DNA of 64,000 nt, from positions 4,754,001 through 4,818,000 of the forward strand of contig NC_080422.1 of the NCBI RefSeq assembly GCF_029873635.1. Direction: 5' to 3'. The stretch comes from Malania oleifera. Lineage: Eukaryota; Streptophyta; Magnoliopsida; Santalales; Ximeniaceae. The notes under the pieces were generated by a model. It was not told the DNA's origin. It saw only the letters and a program-made list of their open reading frames with translations, and searched no databases. A program made the position numbers and the translations under genes. This document shows positions 9,501 to 19,600 of the stretch, piece by piece (within the stretch, counting starts at the first letter, position 1; the number at the start of each line of letters is the position of its first letter).

Positions 9501-12500
9501 CACATGTATATGTTCTTTTGGGAAACATGATAGCACTCTGGTATTGTACAGTATGGTATATCATTATGTATGGAAATGTTTATTTATATTATGCTTCTCG
9601 CTGCTTAGGATAATGTTATGGTATCAGAGTAAGATAACTATTATAGTGAAAAATAAAAATAAAAAATCATGTTAATTAAGTAGGTCGTTACAGAGAAGGT
9701 GTTGGAAAGGTTTAGCATGGCTGATGCTAAACCGGTATGTACACTTCTAGCGAGTCATTTTAAATTGTCTATTACTGAATGCCCAAGTACGGATGATAAT
9801 ATCCAAGACATGTCAAAGGTCTCCTATGCTAGCGTTGTGGGGAGTTTAATGTATACCATGGTGTGTACAGGACCAGACTTAACACATGCAGTGAGTGTGG
9901 TGAGTAAGTTTTTTTCTAATCTAGGTAGACAACATTGGGAAACCGTCAAATGGATTTTTAGATACTTACGTGGTACTTCTAGTTATGACATCATGTTCGG
10001 CAAGTAACAAGATAGTCCATCAATTGTGGGGTTTGTTGATGCTGATTATGCAGGGGATATGAACGACAGAAGATCTACAACGGGTTATGTCTTTACCCTT
10101 GTAGGAGACCTATATGTTGGAGGTCCATGGTACAATCCCTAGTGGCATTTTCTATAACTGAAGCTGAATATATGGTAGCTGCCAAAGCTGCAAAGGAAGC
10201 CTTATGGCTTATCGGTTTGGTCTAAGAGCTGGGTATACAACAAAACGGGGTTGTGTTGCGTTGTGACAATCAAAGTGCTATTTACTTAGTGAAAAATCAA
10301 GTGTACTATGCTAGAAACAAGCATATTGATGTAAGGTTTCACAGGGTCCGAGAGTTGATTACTTCAGGTGAACTTGTATTGGAGAAGGTTCACACATCTG
10401 AAAACGCAGCGGATATCTTGACAAAGCCAGTTACCACTGAAAAGTTCAAGCATTGCTTGAACTTACTTCATATCTCCAAGTGCTAGAAGGGAGACAAACC
10501 CAACCTTGTTAGGAACCTGTGAGCATCCAGATCAAAGTGACACCAAGAAATTTACGTGGTTCGGTCAATAACGACCTACGTCCATGGAGCACACACCAAA
10601 ATTCAATAACTCGCCGGAAAATGTTACAATTCTCTCTCTCTCTCTCTCTTCCTCCCTTCTTCCTCTCAGCTCTCTCTGCACTCTCTGTGCTCTCTCTGCA
10701 CTGTGCTATGCTGTGCTGTACTAATTCACTTTCCACAACCCTCTTTATATAGGCTTGGAATTTACATCATGATTAAATACAAAACAATCAAATTAATCAC
10801 AAATTGGAAGTTTATAATCAAGAGATTAATAAAGAATAAATTCACAAGTTTTCTGACTCAGCAACGCGTTGTCTCCAGCTGTCTCTTGGCTCCATCTCTA
10901 ACAAACCTAACGTTCAAAGGTCAAGGTGGAGCAATGGGATATGTTTTCAAATTCTCCTAAGGGGCGTATAATCACCAAGGTGGAGATTGTTGTGTTTTTT
11001 GTGGCTCTTATACTTGATGGAGTGCATAACCAAAGGAAGAAAACATATGTGAAGTCATTGGTGCAGTGCAGCAGGATATCGTTGACAAATTGACCCAATT
11101 CATCGACGAATTCGTCTAGAATTCACAGCATTTGCATACTGGAAAACTTCTTCGATGAAGAGAGATACCGAGAGCAGATAAAATTCAAACTTTCAGAAGT
11201 TGTCGACGAATATGCCTAATTCGTCAACGAATTGACCCAAATCGTAGATGAATTGACCCAAATCGTAGACGAATTGACTGCTTGGGGCTGCGAGGATGAT
11301 TTCAAATTTTGAATATGAACTTTAGAACGGTTGGGTATTTGGAGGGAAGCCTCCATGGTGTTGTTAAATATACCATTCTGGGTATATTGAGAGGAGAAGA
11401 TCATTGCAGTTCATTGTAGTGTGTACTTTGAGATTTTCATAGTGAAACCTTTGCCGATTGCTCCCATGGATGTAGGCTTTACCGAACCACGTAAATCTTT
11501 GTGTGGATTCTTATTGCTTTCAGATATACTGAGTGTGTGTGTTATATTTTGGTTCATTGTTTGCTGCATTTATATTCCGTTGTGCAATCCCAAGTTCTTT
11601 TCACAACAATGGTATGAAAAAGAAATATTCAGGATAGTCACCTTAATTTCCTGCTTCACTGTAGTTGCTAGGAACTGGTTGAAACTCCAAGGTAGGTAGA
11701 GAGATTGCACATTTGAGACATTAGGCAGATAGTAATGTATATAGTCATTAATACCAATGGAAAGGTAAAACACAGCATTTGAGATGAGATCGGCTGCTAC
11801 ATCCTCCCCCATAGTCAATATAAACTGCTGAAAGGTATCGGAGACCTGCTGAATCTGCTGAGTGAAGGAGATGTGTTGACCCTGCAGAGACTTGCATCAG
11901 AGTGTGAGTACAGATCAGAGCTTAAGTGTACAGATTTCCAGTTTCACTAAACAAGTAGTTTAGACTTTTTACTTCAATACTACTTAATAGCCATAACAAA
12001 AACAGAAGTATGATGTGCAGGACATTTAAACACATTCCCCATCTCTAGAATCCTTTTATAAAACTCAGGACGCCATACTGGACTTCAAAATCCAAATGTA
12101 AGGAATCCTACCAGTTCTGAACCACTTGAAAAAATAATTCCAGCACCAGCAGAGGCGTAATTAACTCCATGAATCATATCTTCAACAGTGCCAGTCTGCC
12201 CAAGATAACTTGGAGCAAAGGGGAGGCCAAGTCGCAATGCTGACCAAAAATATTTCAGAGGAACAAAATGAGAAACACAACTTGTGCCATATCAGTTTCC
12301 ACACACACACACCCCAAAAAAAATCCTCAAAAATGCTCCAAAATCAGCTTTCAACCCTGTTAAGAACCTTCATCGAAGAAAAAACAGAACAAAGATCCAT
12401 TTCCATTTAACTTTGTTTCAGTTTGGTTGCTTAGAACGTGTGTGCTGGGGGGGGGGGGGGGGGGGGGTGGGGGGTGAAGCAAAGTTTTAGATTTGCTTTT

Positions 12501-13909
12501 GTCTAACTGAACCTAATGAGTTGACTACTTTTTTTTCATTTATTGGATGCCAAAACAACTAGAACAAGAAGACCCATGATTTCTTTACCCTTTCCTTCAG
12601 TTTCTCAGAAACCAAATGGTGAAATATAAAGAAAAAAAATTTGAATGAATAAAAAAAACAAATCAAATTAAACCTAGGTAATCTATGAAACTATATGACC
12701 CTGGCATCTTAGAAACTGAAGCCACCATTCAACTGAACCTAATGGAGCTATGTGCCTTAATTGAGTTAGGGTACTTTTTTTCGTCCTTGGAAGCCAAAAC
12801 AGCGAGAAAAACAAGACCCATTATTTTTTCCCCTTTCTTTTTCTTTCATTTATCTCAGAAACCAAACAAACAAAACTGACAAAAAAAAGATCTAAATTAA
12901 GAAAAGCCAAAATTTCTAGGATAATCTAATGAAACTCTATGGCTTTGGCATCATAGAAGCTAAAATCTCCATTCAACTAACCTAATGAAACTTCATGGCC
13001 TAGTCTTCATTTCTGCCAAGCCAAAACAGCAAGAGAAAAAAATTATTTCCCCTATTCTTTGCCTCCATTTCACACAACCCAAACATAGAAGAAAAAACCC
13101 AATTTTGTCTTGGTTGTCAAGGAAAAGAAAATATGGAGAAATCTACATTTGTGTTTGGTTGTGTAAGAAGGAAAATAAAAAATTTACCAAGTCTATAAAC
13201 AAAAAATTAATTCTACACATTATCATATATTTTATTTTTCTAAATTTTGATTATATTACAACAAATATTCATATTTAATAGTATTAGGTAGAAAGAGAAT
13301 ATAAAATGAAAATTGAGTTTGCTTCTTATTTTCTTTTCCTTTCCTTTTCTCCCCCCAAAATCCTTTGATCCAAACGGGTCCATAATGAAACTGTATGGCT
13401 TTATTGAGTTGAGTAAATTTTCGTTTTTTTGGAAGCCAAAACAGGAAGAAAAACAAGACCCATGATTTTTCGTCCTTTTCTTTTCCTCAGTTTTCCCAGA
13501 ATCCAAACATGAGAAACATAATTTTTTTAAAAAAACTAAATAAATAAAGAAAAAATCAAGATTACCGAGATAGTCTACGGGGATTCTCCCATTGCAGAAC
13601 CTGCCAGTGGGCCGGTGAGTGTCGAAGTCTCTTCCGTAGGGAGGACGGTCGGCGCGAGCGAACGTCCCGAGGAAATTGTTGGTGCCGCAATCGACGGAAG
13701 AGTCGCCGATGACGAAGAGGGCCGGAACCAGCGGCTGAGGGGGCGGGGAGGACGGCGGCCAAGCCGGCGACGGATGAGGACTCGGTTGAGGAGGCATTGT
13801 TGTGGAGCCATTAGAGATGGCGTCCTTAAGTTCTAGTGGGAGTTGCAGAGCTCTTGATTGCAAGAAAATGGCGGAGAAGTGAATGAAGAGCGAGAGAGCA
13901 AGAAAACCC

Positions 13910-13911
<2 letters not shown>
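3527..13911 (-). CDS. GDSL esterase/lipase, five exons, large transposon-filled intron
   Basis: SGNH/GDSL-family serine hydrolase, probably secreted, acting on ester or lipid substrates; the natural substrate cannot be read from sequence. Coding exons in transcript order: 13911-13566, 12239-12112, 11881-11642, 4106-3851, 3759-3527. All splice at GT-AG and join in frame to 400 aa. A hydrophobic N terminus ([17 protein letters not shown]) looks like a signal peptide; a Pro/Ser-rich linker follows at about residues 40-62. Catalytic blocks: GDS at 69-71 (Ser71), NYASAGAG around 142-149, GIND at 201-204, and DQFHP at 361-365 (Asp361, His364). The protein closely resembles what I remember of Arabidopsis At1g71250, including [10 protein letters not shown] and [12 protein letters not shown]. 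Intron 3 (4107-11641) holds Copia-1 with nested solo LTRs; without them it would be about 328 bp. The ATG lies 1 nt from a (CT)33 tract in the 5' UTR. Whether the long intron is spliced efficiently is unknown, but no exon is broken. Confidence 0.93.
4409..5033 (+). repeat. Copia-1 5' LTR
   Basis: About 625 bp, TG...CA ends. It holds an array of TCGTCGACGA palindromes and CpG-decayed variants at about 4500-4725, a likely core promoter near AAATATACC at about 4804-4815, and ends just before the primer binding site. Compared with the 3' LTR it lacks the ACCGAACCACG segment, so the pair has diverged by indels as well as substitutions. Confidence 0.9.
5037..5048 (+). other. Copia-1 primer binding site
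   Basis: TGGTATCAGAGC, complementary to the 3' end of initiator tRNA-Met, starts four bases after the 5' LTR. This is the standard site for plant copia reverse-transcription priming. Confidence 0.9.
5058..10486 (+). pseudogene. Copia-1 degenerate gag-pol
   Basis: Remnant of a copia polyprotein. Order seen: gag from [10 protein letters not shown] (5058) with an early stop at about 5157; zinc knuckle near 5663-5705 in which the second Cys is Tyr ([10 protein letters not shown]); GAG-pre-integrase with LWHMRLGH at about 6230; integrase core with SDVWGP and RSDNGTEY; a short RT piece with [10 protein letters not shown] then YVDDM at about 7585; RNase H-like end with DNQSAIYL and ADILTKP up to 10486. 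The integrase catalytic Glu is replaced by Lys (NGVAKRMN). Between the KWVYR and YVDD motifs most of the RT fingers and palm are missing, although the frame stays open across the gap. A 2-kb solo LTR interrupts it after 7718. Confidence 0.88.
7719..9692 (+). mobile_element. Family F copy F1 (solo-LTR-like), nested in Copia-1
   Basis: 1974 bp starting TGTAGTGACCCGAAG and ending GGTCGTTACA, with a perfect 5-bp target duplication GAGAA (7714-7718, 9693-9697). No coding sequence. From the 5' end: an array of seven to eight TCGTCGACGA-type palindromes (about 7860-8045, three exact), TATAAAA at 8055-8061, a CT-rich leader, an AT-rich repetitive middle (about 8560-8700), the palindrome CACGGTACCGTAG near 8926, CGCACAACCC near 9040, a block resembling TTATTGAGCGTTGGCTCA near 9326, and GGTATCAGAGTAAG near 9620. 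I interpret it as a solo LTR of a gypsy-type element, possibly Tekay/Del-like. Confidence 0.88.
10507..10903 (-). mobile_element. Solo LTR G1 (short copia-type), nested in Copia-1
   Basis: 397 bp; on the + strand it runs from TGTTAGGAACC to CTCTAACA, with perfect AACCT duplications (10502-10506, 10904-10908). Read on the - strand it begins TGTTAGAGATGGAGCC, has TATATAAAGAGGG as a TATA box near 10745-10757, a GA/CT-rich leader and ends GGTTCCTAACA. Same family as the element at 28203-28602. Its promoter points the same way as the GDSL gene. Confidence 0.88.
10975..10987 (+). other. Copia-1 polypurine tract
   Basis: CCAAGGTGGAGAT immediately precedes the 3' LTR, the usual plant copia second-strand primer site. 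Confidence 0.8.
10988..11608 (+). repeat. Copia-1 3' LTR
   Basis: 621 bp. The palindrome array is present but no copy is an exact TCGTCGACGA; the variants (for example TCATCGACGA, TCGTCAACGA) fit CpG decay. It ends 33 bp from the GDSL exon 3 splice donor, so + strand transcription leaving this LTR would be antisense to GDSL exons 3, 2 and 1. Confidence 0.9.
12447..12474 (+). repeat. Poly-G tract in GDSL intron 1
   Basis: A run of 21 G, one T, then six G. It could form a G-quadruplex, on the template strand of the GDSL gene. Its length may also reflect sequencing slippage. Confidence 0.7.
12485..13540. repeat. Degenerate repeat array within GDSL intron 1
   Basis: Four diverged copies of a roughly 140-190 bp unit lie at about 12490-12625, 12685-12870, 12930-13090 and 13375-13520. 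Shared phrases on the + strand are CCTAATGAAACT..ATGG, GGAAGCCAAAACAG, AACAAGACCCAT and CTCAGAAACCAAA. Spacing is uneven. It looks like old local duplication in the intron rather than a recognised transposon. Confidence 0.6.

Positions 13912-13912
<1 letters not shown>

Positions 13913-13978
<66 letters not shown>
13913..13978 (-). repeat. (CT)33 microsatellite in GDSL 5' UTR
   Basis: A pure 66-bp AG tract on the + strand, so CT on the transcript, ending one base before the ATG. CT-rich leaders are common near plant transcription starts; being so long and abutting the start codon is unusual and likely to vary in length between individuals. Confidence 0.9.
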
Positions 13979-13980
<2 letters not shown>

Positions 13981-14402
13981 TTTGGCGGGTAACAAACGGT
14001 TGGATTTTGGATTTCCTGTAATGAGGATGAAGATGTGATCAGGTAGACTTGAGTCGGATTATATTAATGACCCGAGTGAGAGTCATTTAATATTAGTTCA
14101 ACTCATTTTGCCACCCTACATTAGTTCCCACTTTGTATATGTTTATTTGTGAAAAATATTTCTACTTCTAGTTTTAATTGTATTTTAGAATCAATAAATA
14201 TGCCACCTTTTTCTTTTTGACATTTATAAAATAAATTTTTAAAATATTTTTAGTATACTCTAAACTCTCCATATAAATGTTGAAAAAATAAATGATGAGA
14301 TGAATTTTATAATTTTTTTTTTTAAAGTTTGAAATAGAATTAAATGAAAGTAGTTTTCACAAATTTGAACTTGGGAAAAGCTTATATAAATCAAGAATAC
14401 TT
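13979..14402 (-). promoter_or_regulatory. GDSL upstream region
   Basis: AT-rich non-coding stretch between the GDSL 5' UTR microsatellite and the F2 element. It should hold the proximal promoter, read on the - strand. I cannot pick a convincing TATA box. Confidence 0.4.
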
Positions 14403-14421
14403 TGTAGAGACCCGAAAAATG

Positions 14422-14477
<56 letters not shown>

Positions 14478-16485
14478 GAAAAAGCAGAAATTGGTCTGGT
14501 GCAAGGCCAAATCGTCGATGATTTTGAGTTACTGCAGTCAAGTAAGGGTAAAATAGTAGAAATTGTTTGGTTAAAAATGCCAAATCCTCGACATTTTTCC
14601 CTATGCCAACAACCTATAAATAGACTTCTAATTCATTTTAGTTGAAAAAAATATATAAACTTTCTCACTCTCTCACCTAGGGCTGCGGCCTCCTCTCTTT
14701 CTTCCTTCAATTTCTCTCCCGAAGCAAGCCTAAATTAGCTGATAAACATTATTTTGGGATCCTTGCGACGATTCTCTACAATTTAATTGGAGTGATTTCG
14801 TGAATCAGGCATTTCGGGCATCACTCCAAAACTAGGGGTAAGGAAGATGTTTTTAAAATTTAGTTAGTCATTGGGATTATGTGGGCTTAGGAATGTTTAA
14901 ATGACTGTTATTTTGGGGCTGAGTTGATTAAATTAAGGTTTATAAATATAGGGTTTTGTGCAAACGCTGCAGACACGATTTTATGATCCCTACGGGCTTT
15001 TCTTCAAGAATTAGGTAAGGGGATAGATTATGTTAGGTATTTTTAGAAAATCTACTGGTTCAAAATACAGTATTTGAGTACAGAAACTATTTACATGATT
15101 ATACTGGATATTCAAGTATTTGAGAATGATATTTATGAATTAATGCATGTTTTTGGGAAATCTGTTGTTTGAACTGAGTAAACCTTAGAAACAAATTTAA
15201 TATTATTTTCAGCAAAATATGTTTTCTCCAGACAGTTAGTATATTATAGAGTAATACTCCCTCGTGTAACATGAGTATGATTATTTTACAGTATGTATAT
15301 ACAGACCATAATACTTTATGATTATATAGAACAAGTACAATTTGATAATGATTTTCAAAAATGATATAGATATTACCGGAAATATGATATTATACAATTT
15401 ATTATTATAGTTCAGCCGACCTAGTGCCGTGATATTTCAGTCGCCCTAGTGCCGTCATATTTCAGCCAGTCTAGTGTTGTGATCAGATATATATAACAGT
15501 TTATTTAGAAATTTTAATATGACATATTTTATACAGAAACATGAAACGAGTAATGTTACAGTTATTTATGAAATGTACTATATGATAGTAGAACCCTGAT
15601 GGCTTAGTTTAGTTTCAGAGTACGGTACTGTAGTTATTAGTTTAGATTAATGCCACCACACGTCTCAGATAGAGTGTTGGTGATTGGGTAGTCGATTGAG
15701 CATAGAGAAGAGTAGTGTACCCCCTGGTAGTCTGGATCAGGCTGGGTAGGCCAATCATACTTACAGACGAGTCAATTTTGACTTAGCGTGGAAGACCAAC
15801 CATTGCTGAGTCCCACCTACGGGCCGCACAACCTAATCATGTGGGGGTAGTACATGATATCAGCTAACTATCCATCTAGAAAAAAAAATTCAATGATATA
15901 CAGATATAGCAGATGGTTTACATGCTACGCAAATTTATTATGATATAGTATGCTTATGTTTAAAAGTACAGTTTTCCATGATTTATCAGTTACAGTTGAT
16001 ATATATTACAGCTAAATTACTTGCAGTATATATATTTATAACACGCTAGAATTTATGTTGTCACACACTGATGATACTCTATCCCACTTACTGAGAGGTG
16101 TCTCACCCTAGAATTCAAACATTTCAGGAGATCCAAACTGGCGAGCGGAGCGAGCTCCAAGATAGAGGAGGTGTTGGTACAGTCCTAGAATCAAGGTAAG
16201 TGTTAAGCTGGGAGATGTGTTTTGTATAATCCTTAGGATGGTTTATGAATTTCAGGGATGTACATGTACAATTATAGAGATAATAGAACTATGGTATTGT
16301 ATATAAGGTTCAGGTATGTTATGTTTTCCGCTGCATAGATAGTATGTATTTATGGATAGGTATCCCCGGTACCCACTTTGGGTCCGGGATGACATTGTGG
16401 AAGTTTTTATTGGTATTAGAGTAATTTTTATCTTTTTAGCAATATGGAAGAAGAAAAAAAGAAGCAGAATTTTCGAGTCGTTACA
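14403..16485 (+). mobile_element. Family F copy F2 (solo-LTR-like)
   Basis: 2083 bp from TGTAGAGACCCGAAAAAT to GAGTCGTTACA, with perfect TACTT duplications (14398-14402, 16486-16490). Contains an ATA/ATT microsatellite at about 14420-14475, TATAAATA at 14615-14622 with a CT-rich leader, a GC-containing minisatellite at about 15410-15482 (three units with CTAGTGCCGTGATATTTCAG), GGGCCGCACAACC near 15823, CTTACTGAGAGGTGTCTCACCC near 16087 and TGGTATTAGAGTA at 16411-16423. The palindrome array is mostly absent here; only TCGTCGATGA-like remnants are seen. It lies 492 bp upstream of the GDSL ATG and points away from that gene. Confidence 0.88.
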
Positions 16486-16686
16486 TACTTAGCCTTAGTT
16501 TTGCAACACACTATTTCTGTTATATTACAAAAATGTTAATACCAGACCTTAAAATGTTTGGCATGTAGAAATATAGTGGTTTCGGGTAAAATGGAATCAA
16601 ATTTATCATTTAATTTTGTTATACTCTCCTTCTAATATATTAATTAGTTTTTATACTAATTCGCAATGCAAACATGACGTCAACAC

Positions 16687-19600
16687 TATAGAGACCCGAA
16701 AAAAGTAATAGTAATGAAAATAATAAAGGAAAAAGAAAAAAGAAAAGCAAAAGAAAGAAAAGAAGAAGGAAGGAAATTTGAAGGGGCAACACAGCAGGGA
16801 CTCGTCAACGAGTGCCTTGTGCTCGTCGACGAGGAGATCTCGAGAGTCGGGAAATTTTAGATTTTAAAAGACTTGTCAATGAACCCATTGTTCTCGTCGA
16901 CGAGTGTTCTTCTTTGACTAGTTGACGAATCTCTTGACCTCGTTGATGAATGCGGCTAGGCCAGCAGCCTATAAATAGATTTTAAATCATTTTTAAATCA
17001 CTCTTCTCTCTCTTTCTCTCTTTAAGGGTTTGGCTCCTCCTCCTTCTCTCTTCAATTTCTTCCCCCATTTTAGCCCAATTCGACGATCAGACGTCACCAC
17101 GAGGTTCTAGGGGCGATTCTCTTCAAGTTAATCGGAGCGGAATCGTGGTTTGGGATTCCTGGGCACACCACTCCAAAACTAGGGTAAGGGTGTTATTTTT
17201 AAGATTAATTAGTATTTTATTTGTGTGGATTTGGGAATGTTAGGATGTTAGGCATTTTGGGGTTGAAATGATGAAGTTAGGGTTATGGAATACAGGGTTT
17301 TGTGTAGCCATTGCGGGCGCTGGTTAGGATCCCTGTGAGTGTCCCCTTAGAAAATCAGGTAAAGGAAATAAATTATGTCAGTAATTTTTAGAAATTCATC
17401 TGGTTAAATTATAGTATGTGGTTATTGGAATAATCTTTATGGTTTTCTGAATAATATCATGGGTATGAAAATTATGGTTGATTTATTAAATGTCTATTTG
17501 AGAAAAACCCTAGTATTATGAGTTTGAGAAAACCCTAGAAAAGGACATACAATATTTTTAGCAAAATTTATATTTTTCTAGTAATTATTATATTAAGAAT
17601 TATACTCAAATTGTGTGGCATGAGAATAACCAGCTAGAGTATTCTATGATGATAGACTTTGCATTGAATTGTGAAATGTGATTTAATACTACCTTATGAA
17701 TGTGATGGTCTGCTATGTTTGTGTGAATGTTTGTAAATTATGAAAATACTGGTATTGTTAAAGTAATTATCGAAAAAGGTCCTGAGGGACGACGAGACGT
17801 AACACCTCGATGATGATAATTATAGAAAGGGTCCCGTGTGACAACCCAAATAAAAATAGAATTTGAATAATTAAGAGGGAGAGAAATAGAAATTGAAACA
17901 GAAGGAGGCCGTAGACTTCTTCGACGAATACAGGGGCTCGTCGACGAATACAGGGATTCGTCGACAAGAAAATACCGAGCAGGGTTTTTGGCTACTCTGA
18001 ATTTCATCGACGAATACAGGGTCTCGTTGACGAATTTAATGAAGGACTCGTCGATGAGGTGACGTGTCTCGTCGACGAGTCTAGCCCTATAAATAGCTAA
18101 AAATCTAATTTTATTCACTTTTAACGTTCCTCTCTCTCTCCTACGCCTCTCTCTCTTATTTCTTTCTTCGATTTTGGCCCCACCAGTCGCCGGATCGAAG
18201 ATTTGAGGCTACCACGACGCTCCTGACGAAGTTCTCTACGAGTTTGCTAGAGCAGATCGTTGGAGAAATGAAGTTGGAAATCATCCCTAAGTTGAGGTAA
18301 GACTTTTTAATCCAAATTTGGTCTTATGATAGTTATAGGAAATGATGTATGTATGAAAATACTGAAGTTTAATATTGGAAATTTTCAGTTTCAGGGTATT
18401 GATCAGGAAATCCTACGGGGGTCAGGTTAGGATATTTTAGGGGCTTTCTCAGTAGTCAGGTAAGGGAATAAACTAAACCAATTACCTTCCAGGTACATTA
18501 TTATTAATTATGAGTAAATTTATTTTCAGAAAAACATATGTTATATATGTATATTATGGATGAAATGTACGTTTGGGAAATACTGCTATTATGTTAAAAT
18601 ATATATGCATGTATGAGATGCTAGAGAATTATGATTTTAGAATAATAAGAAGTATGATTTCATATAGAGCATGTGTGGCATGAATATTATTTTACGTGAA
18701 TGTATTATGATATGAAAGATCTTATGAGCAAAGTACGTTTTCAGGTATTATGAAAAGATATGTTATGTTATGATGATTTTGACGAATACATGATAATTGA
18801 TTTATTTTTAGAATGTATATACCTAAAATGATTTCGGCACAACGTTGTGTAATTATGTTATGATCGGCATGAGGTCGTAATTATGTTATGTTCGGCATGA
18901 GGCCGTAATGATGTTATGTCTGCACGAGGCTGTAATTATGTTATGTTCGGCACGAGGCTGTAACAATGTTATATATGATCATGTATTATATGTTATCAGA
19001 ACTCGGATGTTAGTTTAGTTTAGTTCAGGGGCTCAGTACCGTAGCTTATAGATCAGATGTTTATGATCAGATTAGTGCTAACCACCCCACGAGGGGGTGG
19101 AAGATGGATAGTCGATGTGGCTTTTAGTAGTGTGGACGTCCATCTGGAAGTCTAGACCAGGGTTTGGCGGGCCCATCGTACTTATAAACACATTTGACTC
19201 GGTAGTGGTCGGCCAACCACTGTTGGGTCCCGCCTTCGGGCTGCACAACCTGTCATGAGGAGTAATACATGACATTAGCTAGCTATTCATCCTGGGTATA
19301 TTTTCAGTATTACAGTTATAACAGATGTTTTATGTATGTTATGATTTATTAACAAATATGAAATTATATGATTATCCAGTGTGATATGATGAATGTTTAC
19401 AAAGTTATGAAATGTACTGTATACATATAAGTGCCTTAAATATTCATGTTGCCACACAACTATATTTAGTTTATTTTCCCTTACTGAGAAGTGTCTCACC
19501 TTCGACCATTAAATGATTTTTAGGAAATACAGAGGGATCGGCGGGTCAAGGCTACCGTTGAGTGGGTTTAGCTTCCCTACTAGAAGGGTAAGCGTTGAAC

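Larger units (their letters stand above)
4409..11608 (+). mobile_element. Copia-1: Ty1/copia retrotransposon inside GDSL intron 3
   Basis: Two LTRs (4409-5033 and 10988-11608) share TGTTGTGT starts and CACAACA ends. They are flanked by ATGGTAT on both sides (4402-4408, 11609-11615), a target duplication whose exact edges are uncertain by 2 bp because copia duplications are normally 5 bp. A primer binding site, degenerate gag-pol and polypurine tract lie between. It is antisense to the host gene. Two later insertions (7719-9692 and 10507-10903) lie within it; removing them leaves about 4.8 kb. The reading frame has many stops and shifts and part of reverse transcriptase is deleted, so it is not autonomous. 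Confidence 0.93.

Noticed and set aside
12447..12474. Poly-G tract as a biological G-quadruplex regulator
   Set aside because: Possible, but a 21-G run is also a classic sequencing or assembly slippage site, so it is listed only as a repeat.
14260..14583. Open frames with long Tyr or Ile runs on both strands
   Set aside because: They are translations of the ATA/ATT microsatellite at the 5' end of F2, not genes.
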